Source: Clostridium sp. UBA701 (GTDB lineage: Bacteria; Bacillota; Clostridia; Clostridiales; Clostridiaceae). From it: a stretch of DNA of 64,000 nucleotides. The translations under genes were made by a program, and so were the position numbers. The notes below the pieces were generated by a model, which was given only the letters and a program-made list of their open reading frames with translations, searched no databases and was not told the origin of the DNA. This document shows, in pieces, positions 16,527 to 25,404 of the stretch (position 1 is its first letter; every line of letters begins with the position of its first letter). Location of the stretch: assembly GCA_002298125.1 (NCBI GenBank), contig DBMJ01000011.1, forward strand, positions 372,001 through 436,000. Direction: 5' to 3'.

Positions 16527-17156
16527 TTAATTAGCAACTTTAACCATGCTAAACCTAATTACTCTGTTATCCTTTTTAAAACCTTTTTGGAATACTTCTA
16601 CTACTTCATTACTGCCAAAGCACTTATCTTGAACATGCATTACAGCATTGTGATAGTTTGGATCAAAACCGTCTTTAGTTTCAATTTCCTCTATGCCAAG
16701 CTTACTTAAGGCATCATAAAACTGTCTTACGGTCATTTCTACACCCTTCTTTATGTCCTCTGAAGAGCCTTCCACTTGAGCTGCTCTTTCAAGATTATCT
16801 AGCACAGGTAAAAGATTTTTAAGTACATCCTCACAAGCATCGGAGTATATACCTTCCTTTTCCTTCTGAGTTCTCTTTCTATAATTGTCATACTCTGCAG
16901 AAGTTCTCAGTAATCTGTCTTTTAGAGCTTCAATTTCGTTTGTAAGCTTTTGATTTTCATCTTTAACATTTTTGAGTTCTCTTTTTATATTTAGAATATT
17001 AGAGCTAACCTCTTCTTCTATTTCTTCAAACTCCTCATCCTCTAAAATTTCTGCTTTTTCTTCTTGAACATCCTCATCCTTTTGAAAATCCTTGATAACT
17101 TCATTTTCCTCAGCAGTTAAATCTTCTTGAGGGAAGTCTTTCTCAATTTTCTCCAT
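16527..17156 (-). CDS. grpE: Nucleotide exchange factor GrpE
   Basis: DnaK nucleotide exchange factor. A long acidic disordered N-terminus (~1-60) and a coiled coil are followed by the conserved RTSAEYDNYRKRTQKEKE and the C-terminal beta domain (NAVMHV...FQKGFKKDNRVIRFSMVKV). The frame opens at a TTG (17174) that lies inside the ribosome site GGAGGT. ATG at 17154-17156 (MEKIEKDFPQ) is chosen. Confidence 0.97.
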   Translation of the reverse strand: MEKIEKDFPQEDLTAEENEVIKDFQKDEDVQEEKAEILEDEEFEEIEEEVSSNILNIKRELKNVKDENQKLTNEIEALKDRLLRTSAEYDNYRKRTQKEKEGIYSDACEDVLKNLLPVLDNLERAAQVEGSSEDIKKGVEMTVRQFYDALSKLGIEEIETKDGFDPNYHNAVMHVQDKCFGSNEVVEVFQKGFKKDNRVIRFSMVKVAN

Positions 17157-17200
17157 GCTTCTATCTACCTCCAAACTCTAGTCCTTTTGTTTATATATAT

Positions 17201-18238
17201 TTATTTATCCTCAAGGTAACCCTGAGTTAATTGATTATCTAATTCCTTTACTACCTTAGACAATAGTGATATGACCTTAGAGTATGGCATACGAGTAGGA
17301 CCAATTACTCCAATGGAGCCAAGAGGTCGACCTCCTAGGCTGTATACAGCAGAAATAATGCTGCACTCTCTAGCCCCAGGAATAAAGTTTTCCTCTCCTA
17401 TAGTTATGCTAAAGCTATCCTTTTCAGTTAAAAGCTCGTTTACTCTGTCCTTGTCATATAGGAGATTTAAAAACCCTCTAGCCTTATCTATGTCATTATA
17501 TTCAGGATAATCAAACATGTGGGTAGTTCCTTCAAGATAAATTTCTGAACTGTCGGCACTGGCTAAACTTTCATAAAGCGCAGGTATTATGGCATCAAAT
17601 ATTTCGTTATAGCCCTCAAGATCACTTCTAAGTGTGTTTATTACAGCTAAATTAATCTCTTCAATAGTAAGTTCTCTAAGCCTAGCATTTAGCAAATTAC
17701 TGAGCTTTTGCAGGGTATTGTTGTTTACTGGCTTTTCCAGCCTAGTAATGGTGTTTTTAATAATTCCTGTGTCAGTAATTATAATAATGAGGACATTTGT
17801 TAAATCCACATTTATTAATTGAATAGCTTTAATATAGCTTTTTTTGGAAGAAGGAGTCTTAACTAAGCAGGTTAGCTGAGTAAGCTCAGATAACAGTTGA
17901 GTAACACTTCTCACCATTTTATTCATTTCATATAAAGCCATATTTAGTATGTGTTCTTTTATGACCATTTCTTCTTCTCTAGTAAGACTTTGTATGGTCA
18001 TAAGCTTATCTACATACAGTCTATAGCCTTTATCTGATGGCTTTCTTCCTGATGAACTGTGCAGTTGTTCCAGATATCCCATCTCTTCAAGATCCGCCAT
18101 TTCATTTCTGATAGTAGCAGAGCTTATTCCCAAGTCGTACTTTTTAGCTATGGTCCTGGATCCAACAGGCTCAGCAGTATTTATATAATCATTTATTATA
18201 GCCTGAAGTATTTTGATTTTTCTACTATCCATTTCCAT
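17201..18238 (-). CDS. hrcA: Heat-inducible transcription repressor HrcA
   Basis: Repressor of class I heat-shock genes that binds CIRCE and needs GroE for activity. N-terminal winged helix (RKIKILQAIINDYINTAEPV...SATIRNEMADLEEMGYL) and a GAF-like domain ending SVIGPTRMPYSKVI-type (here IGVIGPTRMPYSKVIS). 345 residues. AGAGGTGAT precedes ATG. It heads its own operon behind a CIRCE copy, so it is autoregulated. Confidence 0.97.
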   Translation of the reverse strand: MEMDSRKIKILQAIINDYINTAEPVGSRTIAKKYDLGISSATIRNEMADLEEMGYLEQLHSSSGRKPSDKGYRLYVDKLMTIQSLTREEEMVIKEHILNMALYEMNKMVRSVTQLLSELTQLTCLVKTPSSKKSYIKAIQLINVDLTNVLIIIITDTGIIKNTITRLEKPVNNNTLQKLSNLLNARLRELTIEEINLAVINTLRSDLEGYNEIFDAIIPALYESLASADSSEIYLEGTTHMFDYPEYNDIDKARGFLNLLYDKDRVNELLTEKDSFSITIGEENFIPGARECSIISAVYSLGGRPLGSIGVIGPTRMPYSKVISLLSKVVKELDNQLTQGYLEDK

Positions 18239-18253
18239 ATAATCACCTCTTTA

Positions 18254-18280
18254 TTAGCACTCAACGTTAATGAGTGCTAA
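18254..18280. promoter_or_regulatory. CIRCE operator (HrcA binding site)
   Basis: TTAGCACTC (18254-18262), a 9-base spacer, and GAGTGCTAA (18272-18280): a perfect match to the CIRCE consensus, 15 bases upstream of the hrcA start. Confidence 0.98.
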
Positions 18281-18293
18281 TTGCTATGATTAA

Positions 18294-18322
18294 AAAATAA
18301 CATTATAGTTCTCTTTTGTCAA
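18294..18322 (-). promoter_or_regulatory. Candidate promoter of hrcA-grpE-dnaK-dnaJ
   Basis: Minus-strand TTGACA (18317-18322) with a 17-base spacer to TATTTT (18294-18299), directly upstream of CIRCE. A TATAAT also occurs inside the spacer but has no matching -35. Confidence 0.5.
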
Positions 18323-18432
18323 ACACTTATAAAATAGATTAAACTTCTATTTATAGACCTTAGGCCGGTTTATATGAAAGTAGTACTATAATGCTTCATT
18401 TTACTTATATATTCGCCAGTTTAAACTTTTAG

Positions 18433-19554
18433 TTACAATAGAAAATCACTTAGGACCAAATTGGATATACTTATCCCTTCATTGGTGAAGAATATCCTGC
18501 CCTCCTCACGCTTAAGCAGGCCTTCACCTACATACTTATTAATAATTTTTCCATAGATAGAATTAATATTCACACAAAATCTTCTTTGGAAATCTTCTTC
18601 TTCTATACCCTTAGTTTTTCTAAGCCCTAAGAACATAAACTCCTCCATACTGTCCTTTTGTGTATTAACATGGCTTTCTGTAATAGCTTGTCCTTTGCTA
18701 TTAATAAACTCAATATACTTACTTACATCCACAGTATTTGAGCTTCGAATACCCTTATAAAAGGAGTGAGCAGCTGCACCACAGCCAATATACTCCTCAG
18801 TATTCCAATACACTAAATTATGCCTGCATTCTCTTTTAGGCTTGGCAAAATTAGATATCTCATACTGGTGGTATCCTCTCTTTGAAAGATATGCTATGCC
18901 ATCATAATACATGGACCTTTCCTCTTCCTCCTGAGGTAGTATAAGCTTACCTTCATTAAATGCAGTATAAAAAGGAGTTCCCTCCTCTACAATAAGACTA
19001 TAGCAGGATAGGTGCTCTACTCCAAGGCTTGTAAGCGCACAGAGGGTTTCCATATAATGAGTTAATTTTTGACCTGGTAAGCCAAACATTACATCCACAT
19101 TGATGTTATCAAATTGAAATTCTCTACATAATTCATAGGTCTTTAAAAAGTCTTCTCTTCTATGAACACGCCCAAGTATTTTTAATAGCTTATCCTGCCA
19201 GGCTTGGAGTCCTATGCTCAGCCTATTTACTCCAATATGCTTCAGCACAGTAAGTAATTCCCCAGTTATGCTGTTTGGGTTACATTCTACAGTAAACTCT
19301 AATTCACTTCCCAGACTAAGTCCCTCAATAGTCTGCCCCAAGGCTTTCCAGTTTTCTATAGACAAATAGGTGGGAGTACCCCCACCTATAAAAATAGTCT
19401 TAAACTGTTCATCCTTGTATTTTTGTATTTCACTTTTGAGGGCATTAGTATAATCCTTCATATAGCTCTCACAGCCACTATAGGAGGGAAAATCACAATA
19501 CTTGCACTTGCTTTTACAAAATGGTATATGAATATAAAGTGCCATACCCTTCAT
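18433..19554 (-). CDS. hemW: Heme chaperone HemW (radical SAM, HemN-like)
   Basis: 373 residues. The radical-SAM motif CKSKCKYC (C-x3-C-x2-C) lies at ~residues 13-20, followed by IFIGGGTPTYLS, NRLSIGLQAWQDKLL and a HemN C-terminal domain. HemW proteins bind heme and insert it into respiratory targets; they lack the coproporphyrinogen dehydrogenase specificity of HemN. GGAGAGTG precedes ATG 19554. lepA lies 12 bases upstream. The 18281-18432 gap holds the hrcA promoter and little else. Confidence 0.93.
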   Translation of the reverse strand: MKGMALYIHIPFCKSKCKYCDFPSYSGCESYMKDYTNALKSEIQKYKDEQFKTIFIGGGTPTYLSIENWKALGQTIEGLSLGSELEFTVECNPNSITGELLTVLKHIGVNRLSIGLQAWQDKLLKILGRVHRREDFLKTYELCREFQFDNINVDVMFGLPGQKLTHYMETLCALTSLGVEHLSCYSLIVEEGTPFYTAFNEGKLILPQEEEERSMYYDGIAYLSKRGYHQYEISNFAKPKRECRHNLVYWNTEEYIGCGAAAHSFYKGIRSSNTVDVSKYIEFINSKGQAITESHVNTQKDSMEEFMFLGLRKTKGIEEEDFQRRFCVNINSIYGKIINKYVGEGLLKREEGRIFFTNEGISISNLVLSDFLL

Positions 19555-19566
19555 TATTTCACTCTC

Positions 19567-21372
19567 CTAATCTACCTTTAGTACAGACATAAATGCCTCT
19601 TGAGGCACTTCCACTGAACCAACCTGTCTCATTCTCTTCTTGCCTTCCTTTTGCTTTTCAAGCAGCTTCTTCTTTCTTGTTATGTCTCCGCCATAGCACT
19701 TTGCAAGAACGTCCTTTCTCAAAGCCTTAACTGTTTCTCGTGCAATGATCTTTGCACCTATAGCAGCTTGAATTGGTATCTCAAACTGCTGTCTTGGAAT
19801 AATTTCCTTAAGCTTTTCAGTCATATTTCTTCCTTTATTATACGCTCTGTCCTCAGGGACTATCATGGACAGTGCATCCACCATGTCACCATTTAGAAGA
19901 ATATCAAGCTTAACAAGCTTAGTCCTCATATATCCCTTTAGGTCATAGTCTAAGGATGCATATCCTCTAGTTCTTGATTTTAGCGCATCAAAGAAATCAT
20001 AAATTATCTCATTTAATGGAAGATCATAATTTAGTACCGCTCTTGTGGCCTCAAGATACTGCATATCCTTATATACTCCACGGCGATTTTGGCACAGCTC
20101 CATAACAGGCCCTACATATTCTGTAGGTGTAATAATAGCTGCCTTTACTACAGGCTCCTCCATATAATCTATCTCATTAGGCTCCGGAAGATTGGTTGGA
20201 TTTGTAAGCTCCATAAGAGTTCCATCAGTCTTCATTACCTTATAGATAACTGAGGGTGCGGTAGTTATAATATCTAAATTAAACTCTCTTTCAATTCTCT
20301 CCTGAATAACCTCCATATGCAATAACCCCAAAAATCCACACCTAAAACCAAAGCCTAGGGCTATAGAGGTCTCAGGTTCAAAGGACATGGCTGCATCATT
20401 GATTTGGAGCTTTTCTAAGGCTTCTTTTAACTCATTATATTTTGCTCCATCTACAGGATATATACCGGAGAAAACCATAGGTATAGCTGGTCTATAACCA
20501 GGTAATGCAGAAGACGCAGGTCTTAATGCTTCTGTTATGGTATCTCCTACCCTTGCATCCCTTACATTTTTTATGGAAGCTGTTATATATCCAACATCCC
20601 CCGCCTTTAATTCACCTATAGGTACAAGCTGAGGAGAAAAAACTCCTACCTCTGTAACCTCATATATCTTTTCTGTAGCCATAAGCTTTATACTGGTTCC
20701 TTCCTTAACGGAACCCTCCTTTACCCTTACATGACAAATAACACCCTTATAGCTGTCATAAAAAGAGTCGAAAATCAAAGCCTTTAATGGAGCATCCTCA
20801 TCACCCTCTGGGGCAGGAACTTTTTCCACTATGGCTTCTAAAACCTTATCGATATTTAACCCTGACTTAGCTGAAACCTGAGGCGCATCATGGGCTTCTA
20901 TTCCAATTATATCCTCAATTTCCTTTATAGCCTCTTCTGGTCTTGCACTTGCCAAATCAATTTTATTGATTACTGGGACTATCTCCAGGTTATGGTCTAG
21001 AGCCAGATAGCAGTTTGCTAAAGTCTGAGCCTGTATACCTTGAGTAGCATCTACCACCAGTAGTGCTCCTTCACAAGCTGCAAGGCTTCTTGAAACCTCA
21101 TAATTAAAATCCACATGACCTGGAGTATCTATTAAATTTAAAATATATTCTTCTCCATTAGGCCTTGTATATATCAATCTGGCAGCCTGTGCCTTTATGG
21201 TAATTCCTCTTTCTCTCTCCAGCTCCATATTATCAAGTACTTGTTCATCCATTTCTCTTTGGGTCAAAGTACCAGTTCTTTCTAAAAGCCTGTCTGCTAA
21301 AGTAGACTTGCCATGGTCTATATGGGCAACTATAGAGAAGTTTCTTATATGTTTTAATCTGTTGCTTTGCAT
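19567..21372 (-). CDS. lepA: Elongation factor 4 (LepA)
   Basis: Ribosome-associated translational GTPase, 601 residues. G1 AHIDHGKSTLADRL, switch ERGITIKAQ, DTPGHVDF and NKIDL are intact. The LepA-specific C-terminal domain ends RMRQVGSVEVPQEAFMSVLK. Located between spoIIP and hemW as in Bacillus. Confidence 0.98.
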   Translation of the reverse strand: MQSNRLKHIRNFSIVAHIDHGKSTLADRLLERTGTLTQREMDEQVLDNMELERERGITIKAQAARLIYTRPNGEEYILNLIDTPGHVDFNYEVSRSLAACEGALLVVDATQGIQAQTLANCYLALDHNLEIVPVINKIDLASARPEEAIKEIEDIIGIEAHDAPQVSAKSGLNIDKVLEAIVEKVPAPEGDEDAPLKALIFDSFYDSYKGVICHVRVKEGSVKEGTSIKLMATEKIYEVTEVGVFSPQLVPIGELKAGDVGYITASIKNVRDARVGDTITEALRPASSALPGYRPAIPMVFSGIYPVDGAKYNELKEALEKLQINDAAMSFEPETSIALGFGFRCGFLGLLHMEVIQERIEREFNLDIITTAPSVIYKVMKTDGTLMELTNPTNLPEPNEIDYMEEPVVKAAIITPTEYVGPVMELCQNRRGVYKDMQYLEATRAVLNYDLPLNEIIYDFFDALKSRTRGYASLDYDLKGYMRTKLVKLDILLNGDMVDALSMIVPEDRAYNKGRNMTEKLKEIIPRQQFEIPIQAAIGAKIIARETVKALRKDVLAKCYGGDITRKKKLLEKQKEGKKRMRQVGSVEVPQEAFMSVLKVD

Positions 21373-21451
21373 AAACTTACCCCCGTATATACTAAATCAC
21401 AGTAAATTATACCACAAGGCACTCCTAGGCTGTCAATAACACGTGGCACTC

Positions 21452-22537
21452 TTATTGGTTGGTATTTTTTAAGTATTCAGCTATGACAGTAGCAATACAC
21501 TGTGCAGTATTTTGGCTTTCTGAAGGCGTATTTATCTGAGAACCTATTTCTATCAATATGGCATTATTACTTAAATCCTGATGGAAAAATTTTGTGCCAA
21601 TATTATAGTAATATAGTCCCTTTCCATCCTTTGTGTTTCTCAAAAGCCCTGGATATCTTCTTTCGGAAATATCGATCAGCTGCTTTGTGAGCTGGTAATT
21701 TTTATTAAAGTGTGGATTCCCCTTACATAATACAAACATATATTTTGCTGCAGGGCTATTATTTATATTCATGGTTATTTCTTTTCTATTATAGGTAGCA
21801 TCTCTATGTAAGTCTATGATTATTTTAAAGTCCCCATATTCTTTCAAGTACTTAGCCAAGGTCTGTCTTGAACGAGTGTATGAATTAGTATTGGCATCTA
21901 AATTATGAAAAGTAGTATCATGTATAACAGAAATACCATAGTTCTCCTTAAGCATCTTAGCAAGTACATTGCCTGCACCCACAACGGACATATCTGCTTG
22001 ACTGCTGTCAGCAGTTTTAGCAGTTTCTGAACCCGCATAGGCCTCAGTAGTATGAGTATGGTATATAAGCACCTCTGGTTTTGCTGAAGGCTTTAATTTT
22101 TTTAGACTTGCATCTAAAATAGCGGCATTTATATCTGTTTTTTCCACCTCATTCTCATTGGTTATACCAGATTGAATACTGTCACTATTTAGCTTAAAGG
22201 GATCAAAGGCAATGTTATCTGGTATTACACTTACCTCCATTACAGTGCTCCTGTTTAATATGGAGGCCTCCCTTTCCACTATGGAAAAAGGTTCATAATA
22301 ATTTAGTCCTAAGGTATTTAGCACCATATCCTTTATAGAGCTCCTGCCTTCTGCCAGATCATTTTCATCAAAAGTCACATTCTTAACTATAGGCAAGGTA
22401 AAATTAATTAGCTTAATATAGGTTAAATTAAGCCCTATGCTAGAACTAAGTGCACTGACTCTACTTCCAGCAAATAAGCAGACTGTAAGTAAAATTGGTA
22501 CAAATCTCATAAATATATTTCTATAATCTTTTTTCAT
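21452..22537 (-). CDS. spoIIP: Stage II sporulation protein P
   Basis: Peptidoglycan amidase/endopeptidase that acts with SpoIID and SpoIIM in septal thinning and engulfment. N-terminal membrane anchor (~residues 8-28) and catalytic domain with VLIYHTHTTEAY, IIDLHRDAT and LIEIGSQINT motifs. The frame opens at a GTG (22552) inside the ribosome site GGAGGGG; ATG at 22535-22537 (MKKDYRN) is used. gpr lies upstream beyond a repeat element, as in the Bacillus gpr-spoIIP order. Confidence 0.95.
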   Translation of the reverse strand: MKKDYRNIFMRFVPILLTVCLFAGSRVSALSSSIGLNLTYIKLINFTLPIVKNVTFDENDLAEGRSSIKDMVLNTLGLNYYEPFSIVEREASILNRSTVMEVSVIPDNIAFDPFKLNSDSIQSGITNENEVEKTDINAAILDASLKKLKPSAKPEVLIYHTHTTEAYAGSETAKTADSSQADMSVVGAGNVLAKMLKENYGISVIHDTTFHNLDANTNSYTRSRQTLAKYLKEYGDFKIIIDLHRDATYNRKEITMNINNSPAAKYMFVLCKGNPHFNKNYQLTKQLIDISERRYPGLLRNTKDGKGLYYYNIGTKFFHQDLSNNAILIEIGSQINTPSESQNTAQCIATVIAEYLKNTNQ

Positions 22538-22561
22538 AGTATACCCCTCCACAAATACACT

Positions 22562-22730
22562 AAAAAATCACCTTAGTTGCTTTCGCTAGGGAAACCTCTG
22601 GGCTTTGGCCCTGGGCTCCGCCCGTTAAAGGTCATAAGACCTTTAACCCCTTCGAGGACACTTACGCGTCTTAGCGCCCTCCTTAAAACAAGCAGGGACA
22701 TTCTTTCCCTGCACCCCTGCTTGTATTTTC
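22562..22730. repeat. Dispersed intergenic repeat, copy A (inverted relative to copy B at 36694-36861)
   Basis: About 165 bases matching the reverse complement of 36694-36861 over nearly the whole length, with scattered differences. Shared blocks include CGCCCGTTAAAGGTCAT and CTTAAAACAAG. It contains a perfect 10-bp palindrome arm pair GTTAAAGGTC (22624-22633) / GACCTTTAAC (22638-22647) and, at its right end, a hairpin-forming region with CAAGCAGGG. It fills the gpr-spoIIP gap. The short plus-strand ORF across it is not a gene. Confidence 0.9.
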
Positions 22731-22778
22731 AACCCAGCTTTTTCTATATAGTATATTTGGAAGGAGTTATTCTTAGAA

Positions 22779-23753
22779 CTAGTTAAGGTATTTGTTGATA
22801 TCCTCTAAGCCTAGTGCAGGTTGAAGAGCTATATTTATTCCATTGGCAATTATCCTTGAAAGAGAGTCAATAATCATATCCACTTCCTTTGGTGTTACCA
22901 TAAGCTCACCCACATAAGGGTTTAACAGCTCCCGAATTAGATTATATTTTTCATTCTTATCTATTGTCCTTAGCATGTTGTAGAAGTTACCACCGCTTTG
23001 AGATTGTTTAATCATTTCATCAATTACCAGATCGATGGCATCACTGGCCATTGTAGCTGCATCAACCACAGTAGGCACTCCTATGGCAACAACTGGTATT
23101 CCTAGGGTAGTCCGACTAAGCTCCATCCTCTTATTCCCTACTCCTGAGCCAGGAGAAATACCAGTATTACCAATTTGAATAGTACGGTTTACTCTTTCAA
23201 GCCTTCTAGATGCTAAGGCATCAATACATATCACTAGGTTTGGCTTTATTTTTTCAACCACCCCCCGTATTATCTCTCCTGTTTCTATACCAGTAATGCC
23301 AAGTACTCCTGGGGCAAGGGCACATACTGCTCTTATGCTTTCATCAATACTCTCCGGCACCAGCTCCTTTAGGTGTCTTGTTACCATAAGCTTCGATACA
23401 ACCTTAGGACCTAGAGCATCCGGTGTGACATTCCAGTTTCCTAGCCCCACCACTAGGGCAGACATGTTTTCCTTTAGCTCCATTAGTGGTGTGAGGGCCT
23501 CTGCTAGGACCTTACTCACATCATCCATGGTGTCTCCATCATAATGAGCAAATTCTGGTAAGTCTAGAGTAATGTATGTGCCTATGGGCTTACCCATGGC
23601 TTTTTCTCCATTAGAATCTACTATGTCAACCTTTGTAACCTTCACATCCTCCTTTGTGTAATCCTGTACCTCTACTCCCTCAATGCTGCTCTTGTTTTCC
23701 TTTTCATAGATTTCCTTTGCTTCTATGGCTAAATCTGTTCTTATGCTAAACAT
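22779..23753 (-). CDS. gpr: Spore protease GPR
   Basis: Germination protease that degrades small acid-soluble spore proteins. 324 residues with an N-terminal pro-sequence (IRTDLAIEA...EGVEVQDY) and conserved GLGNWNVTPDALGPKV, CIDALASRRLERVNRTIQI and SPGSGVGNKR. Made as an inactive zymogen in the forespore. Good AGGAGG site before ATG 23753. Confidence 0.97.
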   Translation of the reverse strand: MFSIRTDLAIEAKEIYEKENKSSIEGVEVQDYTKEDVKVTKVDIVDSNGEKAMGKPIGTYITLDLPEFAHYDGDTMDDVSKVLAEALTPLMELKENMSALVVGLGNWNVTPDALGPKVVSKLMVTRHLKELVPESIDESIRAVCALAPGVLGITGIETGEIIRGVVEKIKPNLVICIDALASRRLERVNRTIQIGNTGISPGSGVGNKRMELSRTTLGIPVVAIGVPTVVDAATMASDAIDLVIDEMIKQSQSGGNFYNMLRTIDKNEKYNLIRELLNPYVGELMVTPKEVDMIIDSLSRIIANGINIALQPALGLEDINKYLN

Positions 23754-23894
23754 ATTATTCCTCCTTTGCCTTTTTACTGCTCTTTATAGGTAATTAAAAT
23801 TGCTTATAGACAATACTTCTAATATATAATATTATTAACATTATATATTCCTCTTATCCCGTTGGGATTACTGTTAAGTTTTTGTATTTTAATC

Positions 23895-23923
23895 TTGAAG
23901 TAATATGGAATTAATGCTATAAT
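23895..23923 (+). promoter_or_regulatory. Sigma-A promoter of rpsT
   Basis: TTGAAG (23895-23900), a 17-base spacer and TATAAT (23918-23923). The transcript would start near 23930, leaving a leader of ~75 bases before rpsT. The rest of 23754-23894 shows no feature. Confidence 0.75.
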
Positions 23924-24003
23924 GTTTCTTGTTGAATTAAGGAACTCGTACGCATATTCCCCAAAGCTACAGAGGCCTATAAAAATACAAGGGGGTGAAA
24001 AAT

Positions 24004-24270
24004 ATGGCAAATATTAAATCCGCTCAAAAAAGAATAAGAGTGACAAAAGCTAAGACTTTAAGAAACAAGATGGTAAAGTCTTCTCTTAAGACTACAATAA
24101 AGAAGTTTGAAGTTGCAGTATTAGGTGGAAACGTTGAAGAGGCTAAGGTAGCTTTCACATCAGCTTCTAAAGCATTAGATATGGCTGCTTCCAAGGGTAT
24201 AATCCATAAGAACATGGCTTCAAGAAAGAAGTCCAGACTAGCAGCTAAGTTGAATACATTATCCGCTTAA
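24004..24270 (+). CDS. rpsT: 30S ribosomal protein S20
   Basis: 88 residues, MANIKSAQKRIRVTKAKT onwards: the S20 family, which binds 16S rRNA early in assembly. The frame opens at a GTG (23995) that is part of the ribosome site GGGGGTGA; ATG 24004 is the true start. Divergent from gpr, convergent with holA. One of very few plus-strand genes here. Confidence 0.97.
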   Translation: MANIKSAQKRIRVTKAKTLRNKMVKSSLKTTIKKFEVAVLGGNVEEAKVAFTSASKALDMAASKGIIHKNMASRKKSRLAAKLNTLSA

Positions 24271-24311
24271 AATAAATAAACCGGTGATTACCACCGGTTA
24301 TTTATTTTTTT
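24271..24311. terminator. Bidirectional terminator between rpsT and holA
   Basis: AATAAATAAACCGGTG pairs with CACCGGTTATTTATT (one bulged A), with T runs on both strands. It serves convergent rpsT (stop 24270) and holA (stop 24314). Confidence 0.85.
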
Positions 24312-24313
24312 GA

Positions 24314-25393
24314 CTAACTTGTTATACAGCTTACAATGAGGAGCTCTAGTTGGGTTGCTCCATGAATGGAGGAGCTCTTTAAGGCTTCCTCACTGTTTAA
24401 ACACTCATCAATACAGCCTCCAAGGGATTTCTCGCTAAATTTCCTGCTCTGCTCTATCATTTTCCCACAGACAAAGGGATGCAGCCCTAGCTCTTTAGCT
24501 ATGACCTCCTTGCTCTTTCCTCTTGATACCGATTTTTTAATTTGTATAAGTAGGTTGAATTGCCTCTCAATCATTCTAAGTATAGAAGGTATTTTATTGC
24601 CCTTATATAGAAGTTCATTAACAATATCTAAGGATTTAGACAGACTTTTCTCCGCCAGCGCATCTACAAAATCAAAAATATCTCTATCTGTTTCTGGGGG
24701 CAGAAGAGCATTGATATCCTCTTTTTTAATTGGACGGCCCATAGTATAGCTGCATAGCTTTTCAACCTCCAGTGAAAGCATGGGCAATTTGTCCTCCATC
24801 TCCTGACAAAAATACTTCAGCTCCACAGCACCTATTTGCCCACCATATTCTTCAAAGAGCTGCCTTGCCCTTTTTTCTAGTACATCTCCTCTTACCTTAA
24901 TGCTTCCTACCACATCAACCATTTTACCAAGCTTTGTGATACGGCTACTAAGCTTTTCTCTTTTACTAGAGATGATATAGTACATTACTAGTATGCAGTG
25001 AGGTGGCAGCTTATCTATATAAGAGATCAGGGCTTTATATACTCTATCCCTTTGCGTTCCTGTTTTAGGGGAAGCTTTTACCTCCTCCTCATCTTCACTT
25101 TCATTTGTCTTTTTCTCTTTACCATCTCTTAAAAATTCAGCTCTATAAACCACCACTACCTTTTTTTCATCCATAAAGGGGAGTGTCTCACAAGCATTTA
25201 TGAGCTCCTCCTCCTCAACATTTAGCCCATCAAATCTAGTATAGTTAAAATCCATAAACTGAGGATTTAGAACCTTCTTGCACAAAATACTTATATCCTT
25301 TTTAATCTGTTCTTCTTCTAAACCGTACATAATATAGCAATTACTTACTTTGCCCTTTTTCATATTCTCTTCAAATTCTATAAAATCCATCAT
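24314..25393 (-). CDS. holA: DNA polymerase III delta subunit
   Basis: Clamp-loader subunit that opens the sliding clamp. Seen: N-terminal YIMYGLEEEQIKKDI, METLPF-like ACETLPFMDEKKVVVVYRAEF, and the C-terminal RMIERQFNLLIQIK. At 359 residues it is slightly long; the extra length is an acidic/Lys-rich insertion at ~residues 94-115 (KEKKTNESEDEEEVKASPKT). It ends the comEC-holA run. Confidence 0.93.
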   Translation of the reverse strand: MMDFIEFEENMKKGKVSNCYIMYGLEEEQIKKDISILCKKVLNPQFMDFNYTRFDGLNVEEEELINACETLPFMDEKKVVVVYRAEFLRDGKEKKTNESEDEEEVKASPKTGTQRDRVYKALISYIDKLPPHCILVMYYIISSKREKLSSRITKLGKMVDVVGSIKVRGDVLEKRARQLFEEYGGQIGAVELKYFCQEMEDKLPMLSLEVEKLCSYTMGRPIKKEDINALLPPETDRDIFDFVDALAEKSLSKSLDIVNELLYKGNKIPSILRMIERQFNLLIQIKKSVSRGKSKEVIAKELGLHPFVCGKMIEQSRKFSEKSLGGCIDECLNSEEALKSSSIHGATQLELLIVSCITS

Positions 25394-25404
25394 AAAAACT
25401 CACC

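Noticed and set aside
22577..22786. 69-codon plus-strand ORF between spoIIP and gpr
   Set aside because: It is composed of the dispersed repeat (copy A), has no ribosome site, and the matching copy B does not keep the frame.
23819..24010. 63-codon minus-strand ORF upstream of rpsT
   Set aside because: It covers the rpsT promoter and leader, lacks a ribosome site, and has no recognisable protein.
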